NCBI GenBank assembly: GCA_944381255.1
Contig: CALWKL010000019.1
Span: 1-15,078, forward strand
Length of the DNA stretch: 15,078 bases
Direction: 5' to 3'
DNA from: an uncultured Clostridia bacterium
GTDB taxonomy: Bacteria > Bacillota > Clostridia > Christensenellales > UBA1242
Part shown: piece after piece, positions 1-5,777 of the stretch
Position numbering within the stretch: the first letter of the stretch is position 1
Layout: each line of letters starts with the position of its first letter
The notes under the pieces: model-generated
The model's database searches: none
Told to the model about the DNA's origin: nothing
Seen by the model: only the letters and a program-made list of their open reading frames with translations
Program-made: the position numbers and the translations under genes

Positions 1-2
1 GT

Positions 3-527
3 GTTAATGTTTCAAGCCAAAGTGGCAAGGTTTGTGTTGGGAGTTTTGTTGATGGAGTTGCAAGAAATGTTACAGTTTCAACCACAAGTGGAGATTGTGT
101 TTTGAAAAACACGGTTGGTGCTGTTAAGGTTACATCTTCAAGCGGAGAGGTTGAATTGTTTAACACCACCTCAACAAATGTTGAAATTTCAAGCGGAAAC
201 AAAATTTTTGCAACAGGGCTTTTGGGTGGTGCCAAAATTTCGGGCAATGCCAACATTACTTTGCATTTTTCAAGAATTGTTAGTGAAAATGTTATAACAG
301 GCAACCAAAAGTGCAGAAACATAAACATTTCGGTTGAAAACTTAACGCCAAGTCAATTTAGTTACAGCCTTTCAACAACAGCAGATAATAACGGCATGAC
401 TAGCATTTATTCAGGGTCAACCTGCCTTGCGCAAGACCTTGTGCTTGAAGCAAACAACGGCAGTGGAAAATTGACCGTTTCAGCAACAGGTTGCAGAATT
501 AACATTTATACCCCTGCACAGAATTAA
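3..527 (+). CDS. DUF4097-like beta-repeat adhesin-type protein, 3' part only
   Basis: The reading frame is open from the left edge, so the gene starts outside the window; the TTG at 102 is an internal codon and not a start. The visible 174 residues are made of short repeating strands of the form N-V-x-V-S-x-x-S-G, for example NVTVSTTSGD and VKVTSSSGEV. This is the pattern of the DUF4097 'putative adhesin' beta-solenoid family. The last 70 residues are less regular and contain three cysteines. Proteins of this family are usually surface or membrane-anchored with the anchor at the N-terminus, which is not visible here, so location is inferred. No membrane segment follows the repeats. The stop TAA is followed by a terminator at 602-636. 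The exact role is unknown. Confidence 0.7.
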   Translation, partial: VNVSSQSGKVCVGSFVDGVARNVTVSTTSGDCVLKNTVGAVKVTSSSGEVELFNTTSTNVEISSGNKIFATGLLGGAKISGNANITLHFSRIVSENVITGNQKCRNINISVENLTPSQFSYSLSTTADNNGMTSIYSGSTCLAQDLVLEANNGSGKLTVSATGCRINIYTPAQN

Positions 528-577
528 ATAAATAAAAATTAAACTATAATAAAAATAAAAACGCCTTAGTCACTAAC

Positions 578-590
578 TTTTGAAACTAGC
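578..590 (+). repeat. TTTTGAAACTAGC motif, left copy
   Basis: Exact 13-mer whose reverse complement occurs at 2838-2850 and 2938-2950. It lies 11 bases upstream of the plus-strand terminator hairpin at 602. The following bases GGAATA-AAA also resemble those after the 2950-2938 copy (AGAATA-AAA, read on the minus strand), so similarity extends to about 22 positions with two differences. Confidence 0.75.
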
Positions 591-601
591 GGAATAAAAA
601 C

Positions 602-636
602 AAAGAGAACACCAACAACAAGGTGTTTTCTTTTTT
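602..636 (+). terminator. Intrinsic terminator after the DUF4097-like gene
   Basis: Stem AAAGAGAACACC (602-613) pairs with GGTGTTTTCTTT (622-633) over 12 bp including one G-U pair. The loop is AACAACAA, and the T-run continues to 636. It lies 75 bases after the stop at 527 in the right orientation. Confidence 0.85.
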
Positions 637-661
637 CTTCAATCTCTCTTAACCAGCAAAA

Positions 662-762
662 AAACGAATACTTCTGCCGTTGTCATAGGTTGTCGTATGA
701 ATAATGCACTTTATAAATTATTAGACACTTGCCTAGACCTTGACAACAAAGAATATTCGTTT
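662..762. repeat. 101-base nested imperfect palindrome, structured non-coding element
   Basis: Successive arms pair in order. AAACGAATA (662-670) pairs with TATTCGTTT (754-762), TTCT (672-675) with AGAA (750-753), and GTTGTCA (679-685) with TGACAAC (741-747). Then AGGT (687-690) pairs with ACCT (737-740), TGTC (691-694) with GACA (724-727), and AATAAT (700-705) with ATTATT (717-722). That gives about 34 pairs interrupted by small bulges and one 9-base side bulge at 728-736. No ORF of substance overlaps it. It could be a folded RNA, a single-strand DNA recombination site or a miniature mobile element; the sequence alone does not decide. Confidence 0.6.
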
Positions 763-793
763 ACACTAAAAAATAAGAGATGAAAACACAAAA

Positions 794-837
794 GCGAAAG
801 AGTGGTGTGTTATGCTCTGCCAACACCACTCTTTCGC
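794..837 (-). terminator. 15-bp perfect hairpin, probable terminator of the FtsZ-like operon
   Basis: GCGAAAGAGTGGTGT (794-808) and ACACCACTCTTTCGC (823-837) are perfect inverted repeats around a 14-base loop. Read on the minus strand, the stem is followed by TTTTGTGTTTT, which fits an intrinsic terminator about 105 bases beyond the stop of the FtsZ-like gene. On the plus strand there is no T-run. It may equally be part of the larger palindromic array in this intergenic region. Confidence 0.55.
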
Positions 838-854
838 AACAAAGTTTATTTATG

Positions 855-911
855 GCGTGTGCTTGTTTGGTGGAGCGAAGCGACACCACTTGTATTAAAA
901 CAAGCACACGC
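855..911. repeat. 14-bp perfect palindrome with an inner GCGAAGC mini-hairpin
   Basis: GCGTGTGCTTGTTT (855-868) pairs perfectly with AAACAAGCACACGC (898-911). Inside, GGTG (869-872) pairs with CACC (884-887). Between these, GA (873-874) faces GA (882-883) and GC (875-876) pairs with GC (880-881) around the loop GAA. The heptamer GCGAAGC is known to form an exceptionally stable DNA mini-hairpin. Bases 888-897 stay unpaired. The adjacent octamer ACACCACT (883-890) repeats the arm at 823-830, and AGTGGTG recurs at 801-807 and 912-918, so alternative folds with the neighbouring hairpin are possible. Confidence 0.6.
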
Positions 912-941
912 AGTGGTGCCAATGTTAAAGATTCAGAAAAA

Positions 942-1646
942 TTATTTATTATTGACTATTTTAACAGCACTTTTATTAATATTGCCATTTTCATTACTTT
1001 GAATTAGTTTAAAAATATTATGTATTGACTCTTTTTTTGATGTTTGTGTATTAATTAAATCAACTATATTTGAAATACTTTCTTGTAATATTTCGCCTAT
1101 TTCTTTAAATATTTTTAATATGGGTGTCTTAGAAAGATGACAATTTTTAACATAATTTTGAACAGAAACCTCAAATAGCATATCAACACTATTTTGCAAT
1201 TTGTATATGTTGTCTTCTGAATTTTTTTGTCTTATTTTTCCCTCAAATTGAGGTGGAGTTGTTACAAAGGCAATAGTAGGAATATTTAACTCTTTTGCTA
1301 TCTCTGCAATAACTGGTGATGCTCCTGAGCCTGTTCCTCCACCAATACCTGCCACAATAATTACAAGGTTGCTATCTTTCAACGCATTTGTTATTTCCTC
1401 TCTTTGCTCCTCTGCTGCCTTTCTTCCAAATTCAGGATGTGCAGCAGTGCCAATGCCTTTCGTTATTTTTTTCCCAATTTTTAGATATGTGTTTTTACAT
1501 TCATACATAAAAGCCCAATCGGTGTTCATATCAAGGTACTCAACATTTGGAGTGTTTTTTTGGGCAAGGGATTCAACAATGCTTATTCCAAAATCGCCAA
1601 TACCAACAACTTTAATTTTAAATTTGCAGTTGATGCTTTTATTCAT
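942..1646 (-). CDS. Short divergent FtsZ-like GTPase without T7 loop or C-terminal domain
   Basis: The 234-residue protein aligns over its whole length with the N-terminal GTP-binding half of FtsZ. The T1-like loop is GIGDFG (15-20), the T2 region NTD (41-43), and the T3-like segment GIGTAAHPE (64-72). The tubulin signature GGGTGSG sits at 102-108, followed by SPVIAEIAKEL and a helix 7-like segment around 178-198. FtsZ is usually about 350-400 residues. Here the region that should be the T7 catalytic loop (NxDxxD in FtsZ) reads about TSKKESIHN (202-210), without the two aspartates, and the protein ends shortly after; the GTPase-activating C-terminal domain and FtsA/ZipA-binding tail are absent. 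The start is ATG 1646 because GGAGG lies 4 bases upstream, inside the longer TTG-initiated frame. It begins 11 bases after the GIY-YIG gene, so the two are co-transcribed. GTP binding is likely; hydrolysis by self-assembly is unlikely (inference). It may cap or poison host FtsZ filaments, or be an independent polymer. Confidence 0.8.
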   Translation of the reverse strand: MNKSINCKFKIKVVGIGDFGISIVESLAQKNTPNVEYLDMNTDWAFMYECKNTYLKIGKKITKGIGTAAHPEFGRKAAEEQREEITNALKDSNLVIIVAGIGGGTGSGASPVIAEIAKELNIPTIAFVTTPPQFEGKIRQKNSEDNIYKLQNSVDMLFEVSVQNYVKNCHLSKTPILKIFKEIGEILQESISNIVDLINTQTSKKESIHNIFKLIQSNENGNINKSAVKIVNNK

Positions 1647-1657
1647 ATATCCTCCCG

Positions 1658-2443
1658 TCAATCTCTCAAATTTGCAAATGGTCTTTTATTATATCTTTCT
1701 TTGAACTCCTTTATCAAAGATTTTTCCATTTCTTTTGGGTTTTCGCATTTTAAATACCACACCTCCAAGTTTTCCCAATTTTTGATTTGACCGATTATGC
1801 GTCCACCCCAGCCTGGAGCATTTTTATCATCTGCGTTCCAAAATTTAAAGTGTTCAATCATTCGTTTACGAACGGGGATTGTTACCCTTCTACCAATATA
1901 CAAAATATTTGTATCTTCAACCCAATGCTCTCGCAATGTTTCAATTGAAACAGTAGGGTCTTTATGTTTGCTATTAGGTCGCCATATTTTTAATTTGCTA
2001 TGTTCTAAAAATTCAACTTTTCCAAAATTTTCTGGAAGTGTCACAAGATAAATGCCTGTATAATTTCCTCTGTTTTCAATTAGATTGCCGACTGTTCCAC
2101 CATATTCAAAAACTCTTCTCAAAAATATATTTTTGTCATAATAGTCGTCTGCATAAAAAACATCTTTGCAACGATTCAATGCATAGCATGAAATAGTTTC
2201 TGCCAATCCTTTTAAAAATTCAACCATATCGCTACGCATAAACCTTTTTGTGGGATTAAAGAAGTTGATATCAACAACTCCTTTTTCCAAGCATTCTTCA
2301 CACAAACACCACTTTCCACGATAATGAGATTCATTATATGTAAAATCAAAGGTGTGTAAAAAGGGTTCGTTTAAAATCTTTCCACAGTTCTTACATTTCA
2401 CTTGTGGCATTACAAGTGTTTCTGCTCTAAAATCATTTTCCAT
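1658..2443 (-). CDS. Zinc-ribbon plus GIY-YIG nuclease-like protein
   Basis: The protein has 261 residues. An N-terminal treble of cysteines, CKNC (17-20) and CLCEEC (46-51), looks like a zinc ribbon. After a middle region of unknown type, the C-terminal half carries a GIY motif (130-132), a YIG motif (182-184), basic residues R192 and R194 about ten residues after YIG, E240 or E246 in a helix, and the terminal PFAN with N258. This is the residue set expected for an active GIY-YIG endonuclease. The GIY to YIG spacing of about 50 residues is much longer than the usual ten or so. An insertion there also occurs in Eco29kI-type restriction enzymes. AAGGAAGG stands five bases before ATG 2443. It is the middle gene of a three-gene operon, 31 bases after the winged-helix gene and 11 before the FtsZ-like gene. 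The fold assignment is by motif only; the DNA target is unknown. Confidence 0.7.
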   Translation of the reverse strand: MENDFRAETLVMPQVKCKNCGKILNEPFLHTFDFTYNESHYRGKWCLCEECLEKGVVDINFFNPTKRFMRSDMVEFLKGLAETISCYALNRCKDVFYADDYYDKNIFLRRVFEYGGTVGNLIENRGNYTGIYLVTLPENFGKVEFLEHSKLKIWRPNSKHKDPTVSIETLREHWVEDTNILYIGRRVTIPVRKRMIEHFKFWNADDKNAPGWGGRIIGQIKNWENLEVWYLKCENPKEMEKSLIKEFKERYNKRPFANLRD

Positions 2444-2474
2444 AACAACCTTCCTTTATCTTTGAATTTATGTT

Positions 2475-2723
2475 TTAATTTCTTAAATTTTTATGTGGAT
2501 AAGATTTCATATAACATCCTTTTCCTTTAACAGTTATTATCTCACAGCCATATTCACGAAGATATTTAATATTGCGCGCAACTGTTTTCCTATCGCAAGA
2601 TATTCCACAATATTGGCTTATTTGTTTTGCTATTGATGTTTGATGCAATAGGTAATTTTCTGAGCTTCCATATTTTAACGCATCATAAACATACAAAATT
2701 ATTAGTTTTTTGTGCTTATTCAT
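2475..2723 (-). CDS. Small winged-helix DNA-binding protein, probable operon regulator
   Basis: The protein has 82 residues. It resembles the isolated N-terminal winged-helix part of WYL-type regulators: helix KLIILYVYDALKYGS, then HQTSIAKQISQYCGISCDRKTVARNIKYLREYGCEI (helix-turn-helix, about 28-62), then a short wing with VKGKGCYM. No effector domain follows. ATG 2723 is chosen because GAGGAG lies five bases upstream; the longer frame back to 2771 has no ribosome binding site and would overlap the promoter. It is first in the minus-strand operon with the GIY-YIG and FtsZ-like genes. Autoregulation of the cassette is a reasonable inference from its size and first position. The exact family is uncertain. 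Confidence 0.65.
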   Translation of the reverse strand: MNKHKKLIILYVYDALKYGSSENYLLHQTSIAKQISQYCGISCDRKTVARNIKYLREYGCEIITVKGKGCYMKSYPHKNLRN

Positions 2724-2741
2724 ATTTGCTCCTCTACTTAT

Positions 2742-2772
2742 ATTATAAAATAAAACATGGGACAAAAACAAA
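2742..2772 (-). promoter_or_regulatory. Putative promoter of the HTH/GIY-YIG/FtsZ-like operon
   Basis: Minus-strand TATAAT (2747-2742) is preceded by TTGTTT with an 18-base spacer. The -35 matches only TTG of the consensus. Transcription would start about 2735, giving a leader of roughly 12 bases that still holds the GAGGAG site. Confidence 0.45.
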
Positions 2773-2801
2773 CCTTACATATACAATTTTTTAAAAAAAT
2801 G

Positions 2802-2837
2802 AAAAATAAAAAACCTAATCCATTTAAATTAGATTTT
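2802..2837 (-). terminator. Second terminator between ddl and the cassette
   Basis: On the minus strand, AAAATCTAAT (2837-2828) pairs with ATTAGGTTTT (2819-2810) around an eight-base loop with one U-G pair, followed by a T-rich run to 2802. The motif TTTTGAAACTAGC (2850-2838) abuts the stem directly. Confidence 0.65.
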
Positions 2838-2850
2838 GCTAGTTTCAAAA
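2838..2850 (-). repeat. TTTTGAAACTAGC motif, second copy
   Basis: Exact copy on the minus strand, inverted relative to 578-590 and in direct orientation with the copy at 2938-2950, exactly 100 bases away. It immediately precedes the terminator stem at 2837. Confidence 0.75.
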
Positions 2851-2883
2851 TTGATAGAGTTTAGTCTATTATTTTTGAAACTA
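2840..2883. repeat. 19-bp near-perfect hairpin formed by two opposed motif copies
   Basis: The left arm 2840-2858 (TAGTTTCAAAATTGATAGA) pairs with 2865-2883 (TCTATTATTTTTGAAACTA) around GTTTAG, with one mismatch and one G-T pair. It contains the 2838-2850 motif copy and a degenerate fourth copy, TTTTTGAAACTAAT (2871-2884), in opposite orientation. Confidence 0.7.
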
Positions 2884-2886
2884 ATA

Positions 2887-2924
2887 TAAAAAGGAACTTA
2901 CTTTGTGTAAGTCGTTCCTTTTTT
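2887..2924 (-). terminator. Terminator of ddl, with tracts on both sides
   Basis: GGAACTTAC (2893-2901) pairs with GTAAG-TCG-TTCC (2907-2918), with a small bulge and the loop TTTGT. A-run 2888-2892 and T-run 2919-2924 flank the stem, so it can act in both directions. It follows the ddl stop at 2972 by about 50 bases. Confidence 0.8.
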
Positions 2925-2937
2925 CCTTTTCTATTCT

Positions 2938-2950
2938 GCTAGTTTCAAAA
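2938..2950 (-). repeat. TTTTGAAACTAGC motif, third copy
   Basis: Exact minus-strand copy 13 bases before the ddl terminator. Similarity to the left copy at 578 continues for about ten bases beyond the 13-mer. Confidence 0.75.
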
Positions 2951-2971
2951 TGGTTTAAACATTATTTGTAT

Positions 2972-4072
2972 TTATTTTGTAGTATTGCCTATATCTTTTA
3001 GACTACTTAAGATTTCCTTGTTATACTCTACTGGAATGGAAGCCGTTTTTGATGAATTTATAGCATCTAAAATACTAATATTTAGAATTTGCGCAAAGTT
3101 TAGCCCTTCATTCTTCCATAAATAAAAACTAAAGCTTCCTGGAATAGTATTTATTTCATTCAAATATACTTTATTCTCTACCACAAATATATCAAAGCGC
3201 ACCACTCCTTTTAAGTCTAGCATGCGATAAATTTTTTCGGTAAGTTTGGTTATTTTATCCAATTTCTTCAAATCTATTTCTGCAGGTACTATTCGTTCTG
3301 CCGTGCTACTAGATTTATATTTTTGGTCAAATGTATACAATTCGCCCTTGCATTTTATTTCTTCTATAGCAGAAAATCGAATTTTATCCTTGTCTTTTAA
3401 TAGTGCAATATTTAATTCTCTAAAATTTTCCAAAGCTTCTTCTACTAGAATTTTTGTATCGAAGTGGCTAGCGAATTGTATAGCCTGAATTAATTTTTCT
3501 CTATCCCCATTTACTTTAGTAATACCCACACTACTACCCGCCCTCGCAGGCTTAACAATATATGGAGGAGCCAATTCCTCTAAAGTTTTGTCTGCAAGTG
3601 CTTCAATATCATTCGCATCACCATATACATAATCAACTACTGGAATACCTAGTCCTTCACAAATCACTTTTGTAATGACTTTGTCCATACATACACTACT
3701 ACCCAATATAGACGGTGAAGTATAAGGAATTTTAGACAATTCCAGAACACTTTGCACTGCACCACCCTCGTAAATTCCTCCATGTAGAGCTAGCAAAGCA
3801 CAATCAATTTTTATCTTTTTATAACCTAGATGAGACTTTACGTATAAATTAGCGTCATTAGGTTTAAAAAAGCAAGGCTTGCCTCCTGGCTCCACTGCAA
3901 AACTTTTGCTATCCAAAAGGTGCTCTCCTGTTACCCATTGTCCGTGTGCATTGATATAAATTGGTACTGGTCTAAATTTCAAACTTAACGACTTAAGAGC
4001 ACCGAAAGCAGAAATTATGGAAATGCTATGTTCGGTGCTTTCTCCCCCAAAAATAACTGCAATATTGTACAT
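2972..4072 (-). CDS. ddl: D-alanine--D-alanine ligase
   Basis: ATP-dependent joining of two D-alanines for the peptidoglycan pentapeptide, in the cytoplasm. The 366 residues are of normal length. The N-terminal FGGESTEHSIS (8-18) holds the conserved glutamate and histidine. MDK (129-131), YIVKPARAGSSVGITKV (171-187) with the ATP-grasp lysine and serine loop, and QKY (250-252) in the omega-loop follow. VRFDIFV (291-297) and NEINTIPG (305-312) supply the metal ligands. The Lys-Tyr pair favours D-Ala over D-Lac as acceptor; D-Ser cannot be excluded. The usual GEDG loop after LHG reads IYEGG (100-104), a variant. ATG 4072 is preceded by GGAGG four bases upstream. The gene stands alone between two terminators, apart from murF and other mur genes. 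A TATACT-like -10 lies near 4100, but no good -35 is seen. Confidence 0.93.
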   Translation of the reverse strand: MYNIAVIFGGESTEHSISIISAFGALKSLSLKFRPVPIYINAHGQWVTGEHLLDSKSFAVEPGGKPCFFKPNDANLYVKSHLGYKKIKIDCALLALHGGIYEGGAVQSVLELSKIPYTSPSILGSSVCMDKVITKVICEGLGIPVVDYVYGDANDIEALADKTLEELAPPYIVKPARAGSSVGITKVNGDREKLIQAIQFASHFDTKILVEEALENFRELNIALLKDKDKIRFSAIEEIKCKGELYTFDQKYKSSSTAERIVPAEIDLKKLDKITKLTEKIYRMLDLKGVVRFDIFVVENKVYLNEINTIPGSFSFYLWKNEGLNFAQILNISILDAINSSKTASIPVEYNKEILSSLKDIGNTTK

Positions 4073-4176
4073 ACTTCCTCCAAACTTTTTTAGAGTATAT
4101 ATGATATTTAGTTAATTTTTTGTGAAAATATCGTTTAGTTTAGAGAATAAAGAAAATCTATCTTACATATTTAGCA

Positions 4177-4213
4177 ATAAAAAAAGAACTCTATCATACT
4201 AAATAAAGTTCTT
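4177..4213 (-). terminator. Terminator of the ogg-NYN operon
   Basis: Minus-strand AAGAACTTTAT (4213-4203) pairs with ATAGAGTTCTT (4194-4184) over 11 bp with one U-G pair and an eight-base loop, followed by seven T. It lies 40 bases past the stop of the NYN gene. Confidence 0.88.
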
Positions 4214-4253
4214 CATATTAAAATATAAATTTAAATTCGTATTAACTTACTAA

Positions 4254-4904
4254 TTATTTCAAAATTGACAACAAATCTTCTAGACTTGCATACAAGTCTT
4301 TTTCTTCATCGTCAAGGTCTGTTCCTTTAGTCGCTAATATTTCTTCAATTTCATTTATCAAATCACGACGCTGAGCCTCTGCCTTGTCCTCATCGTCTTC
4401 ATCGATATTAGAACTACGCGCACTTATATTACGCAATTTTTCACTTAATTCTTTTTTACTTATCTTGCTAGGTTTATTGTACTTGACATCAAGACGAATT
4501 TTTTGGTCATACATATGGTCATTGCCATCAGTACTTTCTGTATCTACTGTATACAAAGTTTTGCCACCAGCGCGCAAGAAAGAAAGCAACGGTACCAAAT
4601 CGCCCTCTCCTGTTACGAAGCAAAAAGCATTTATGAAAGGTTTGGTATGAAACATATTAACTGCATCGATAATTATACGAGTATCCAATTGAGACTTTGC
4701 CCTTTTTTTGTAACGCATAGTAGGTGCAGAATCAAATCCGTACTTTTCGATTAGTTCATCAAACTTCATATGTTTGCGCTCATTAAATCCATATACTTTA
4801 CAGTATGAAATTTTACCTATTTTACGCAATTGCTCCAAAATATCTTTGAATACAGGTAGACTTACTTTTGCATTGTCGATATCAATAAACAAGGCGATTT
4901 GCAT
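4254..4904 (-). CDS. NYN-domain (LabA/DUF88-type) putative RNase
   Basis: The protein has 216 residues. The first 140 match the NYN/PIN-like nuclease fold: strand ALFIDIDN (4-11) with D8 and D10, RIIIDAVNMF (76-85) with D80, and FVTGEGDLVPLLSFLRAGGK (96-115) with D102, the last being the family's (S/G)xxD motif followed by the small helix. These acidic residues form the metal site in relatives, so RNA cleavage is likely but the substrate is unknown. The C-terminal 75 residues are highly charged and acidic (about 168-175 and 197-203), probably helical, with no named domain. ATG 4904 is chosen: GGAGG lies 11 bases upstream, and the longer TTG start at 4922 would place the site inside the gene. 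It follows ogg by 21 bases and shares its transcript. Confidence 0.8.
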   Translation of the reverse strand: MQIALFIDIDNAKVSLPVFKDILEQLRKIGKISYCKVYGFNERKHMKFDELIEKYGFDSAPTMRYKKRAKSQLDTRIIIDAVNMFHTKPFINAFCFVTGEGDLVPLLSFLRAGGKTLYTVDTESTDGNDHMYDQKIRLDVKYNKPSKISKKELSEKLRNISARSSNIDEDDEDKAEAQRRDLINEIEEILATKGTDLDDEEKDLYASLEDLLSILK

Positions 4905-4925
4905 AATAAATAATTCCTCCAAAAA

Positions 4926-5771
4926 TTACTTTAACTTTATATCTTTTCTTTTGTAATAGAATAGATACTGCTGGCAATATCCACTATCTTGTGCAAATTT
5001 TTCTACAAACCATTTGGCTATACGCTCACGATTACTCTCCTTGCCACCAAAATCTTCTCTATACACTCGTGCTATCCAAGTGTCCACTGGGAACACATCG
5101 AATTTGCCTAGTCCAAATAGCAAGATGCAATCTGCGACCTTGGGTCCCACACCCTTTAGCGATAACAAAAGAGACCTCGAGGTAACAGTATCAGCATTAG
5201 CCAATCGCTCCAATATATCTTCTGTACATAGTCTAGCAATAGTGTCGACTAGGTATTTAGAACGATAGCCACAGCCAAATTCTGCAAAATCACTTTCAGA
5301 GGCCACACTCAATGATTGAATACTAGGAAAAGCATAACCCCAGTCTTTTTTCTCACCAAAGCGTTCACAAATCTTCTCTACCGATTTACGAATCCGTGGA
5401 ATGTTGTTATTTGCAGAAATGATAAAATTGATGATTACTTCAGGCAATACTTGCTTGAGCATACGCACCCCACGACCGTAATCTAGTGCAGGGCGCAAAA
5501 CCTCAATACCATTTAGTCTCTTAATAATAGCGTCATAGTCAGTATCCAAATCAAAATAGCGCACAAAATAATCAGGATTAGTCGTATGAATTATATAATT
5601 TTTGTCGCCTAAGCTCTCAATAATTGCATATTCAGAACCTGTAGCCACCCACCAGCAGTCATTCTCCAACTTCCCAAAACGGAATACCTGTCCACTTGTC
5701 AATATGCTCTCTGGGTCGAAAGTATCCGCTTGAAATAGTCTAATGGAATCCTTGTCTATTACATAATTCAT
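4926..5771 (-). CDS. ogg: OGG1-type 8-oxoguanine DNA glycosylase/AP lyase
   Basis: Removes 8-oxoguanine from DNA and nicks the abasic site in base excision repair. The 281 residues contain the OGG N-terminal domain with SGQVFRF (26-32), then NNNIPRI (121-127). The helix-hairpin-helix LKGVGPKVADCILLFGL (205-221) carries the catalytic lysine K211, and PVDTW (228-232) carries aspartate D230. All key residues are present, which separates it from AlkA and EndoIII, and there is no Fe-S cysteine cluster. ATG 5771 lies only six bases after the -10 hexamer, and no Shine-Dalgarno site is seen, so the mRNA is probably leaderless. It is first in an operon with the NYN gene. Confidence 0.92.
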   Translation of the reverse strand: MNYVIDKDSIRLFQADTFDPESILTSGQVFRFGKLENDCWWVATGSEYAIIESLGDKNYIIHTTNPDYFVRYFDLDTDYDAIIKRLNGIEVLRPALDYGRGVRMLKQVLPEVIINFIISANNNIPRIRKSVEKICERFGEKKDWGYAFPSIQSLSVASESDFAEFGCGYRSKYLVDTIARLCTEDILERLANADTVTSRSLLLSLKGVGPKVADCILLFGLGKFDVFPVDTWIARVYREDFGGKESNRERIAKWFVEKFAQDSGYCQQYLFYYKRKDIKLK

Positions 5772-5777
5772 ACTACT

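Larger units (their letters stand above)
528..941. other. Non-coding interval between the adhesin-like gene and the FtsZ-like gene
   Basis: No credible gene is present. The interval holds the 13-mer motif (578-590), a plus-strand terminator (602-636), a 101-base nested palindrome (662-762), a 15-bp hairpin (794-837) and a 14-bp hairpin with an inner mini-hairpin (855-911). The two short plus-strand ORFs here (780-1007 and 802-1002) run through the hairpins, have no ribosome binding site and no recognisable protein character, so they are taken as chance. Confidence 0.7.

Noticed and set aside
102..102. TTG as start of the left-edge gene
   Set aside because: The same frame is open to the window edge and continues the beta-repeat pattern upstream, and there is no ribosome binding site.
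662..918. Integron attC site or CRISPR array
   Set aside because: The ends do not match the attC core (RYYYAAC/GTTRRRY), there is no integron integrase, and there are no regularly spaced direct repeats with unique spacers.
780..1007. Two overlapping small plus-strand ORFs
   Set aside because: They run through the hairpins into the antisense of the FtsZ-like gene, and have no ribosome binding site and no conserved character.
578..2950. Classical insertion sequence defined by the 13-bp inverted repeats
   Set aside because: No transposase or integrase gene is inside and no target duplication flanks the repeats; a third copy and the terminator association point to another role.
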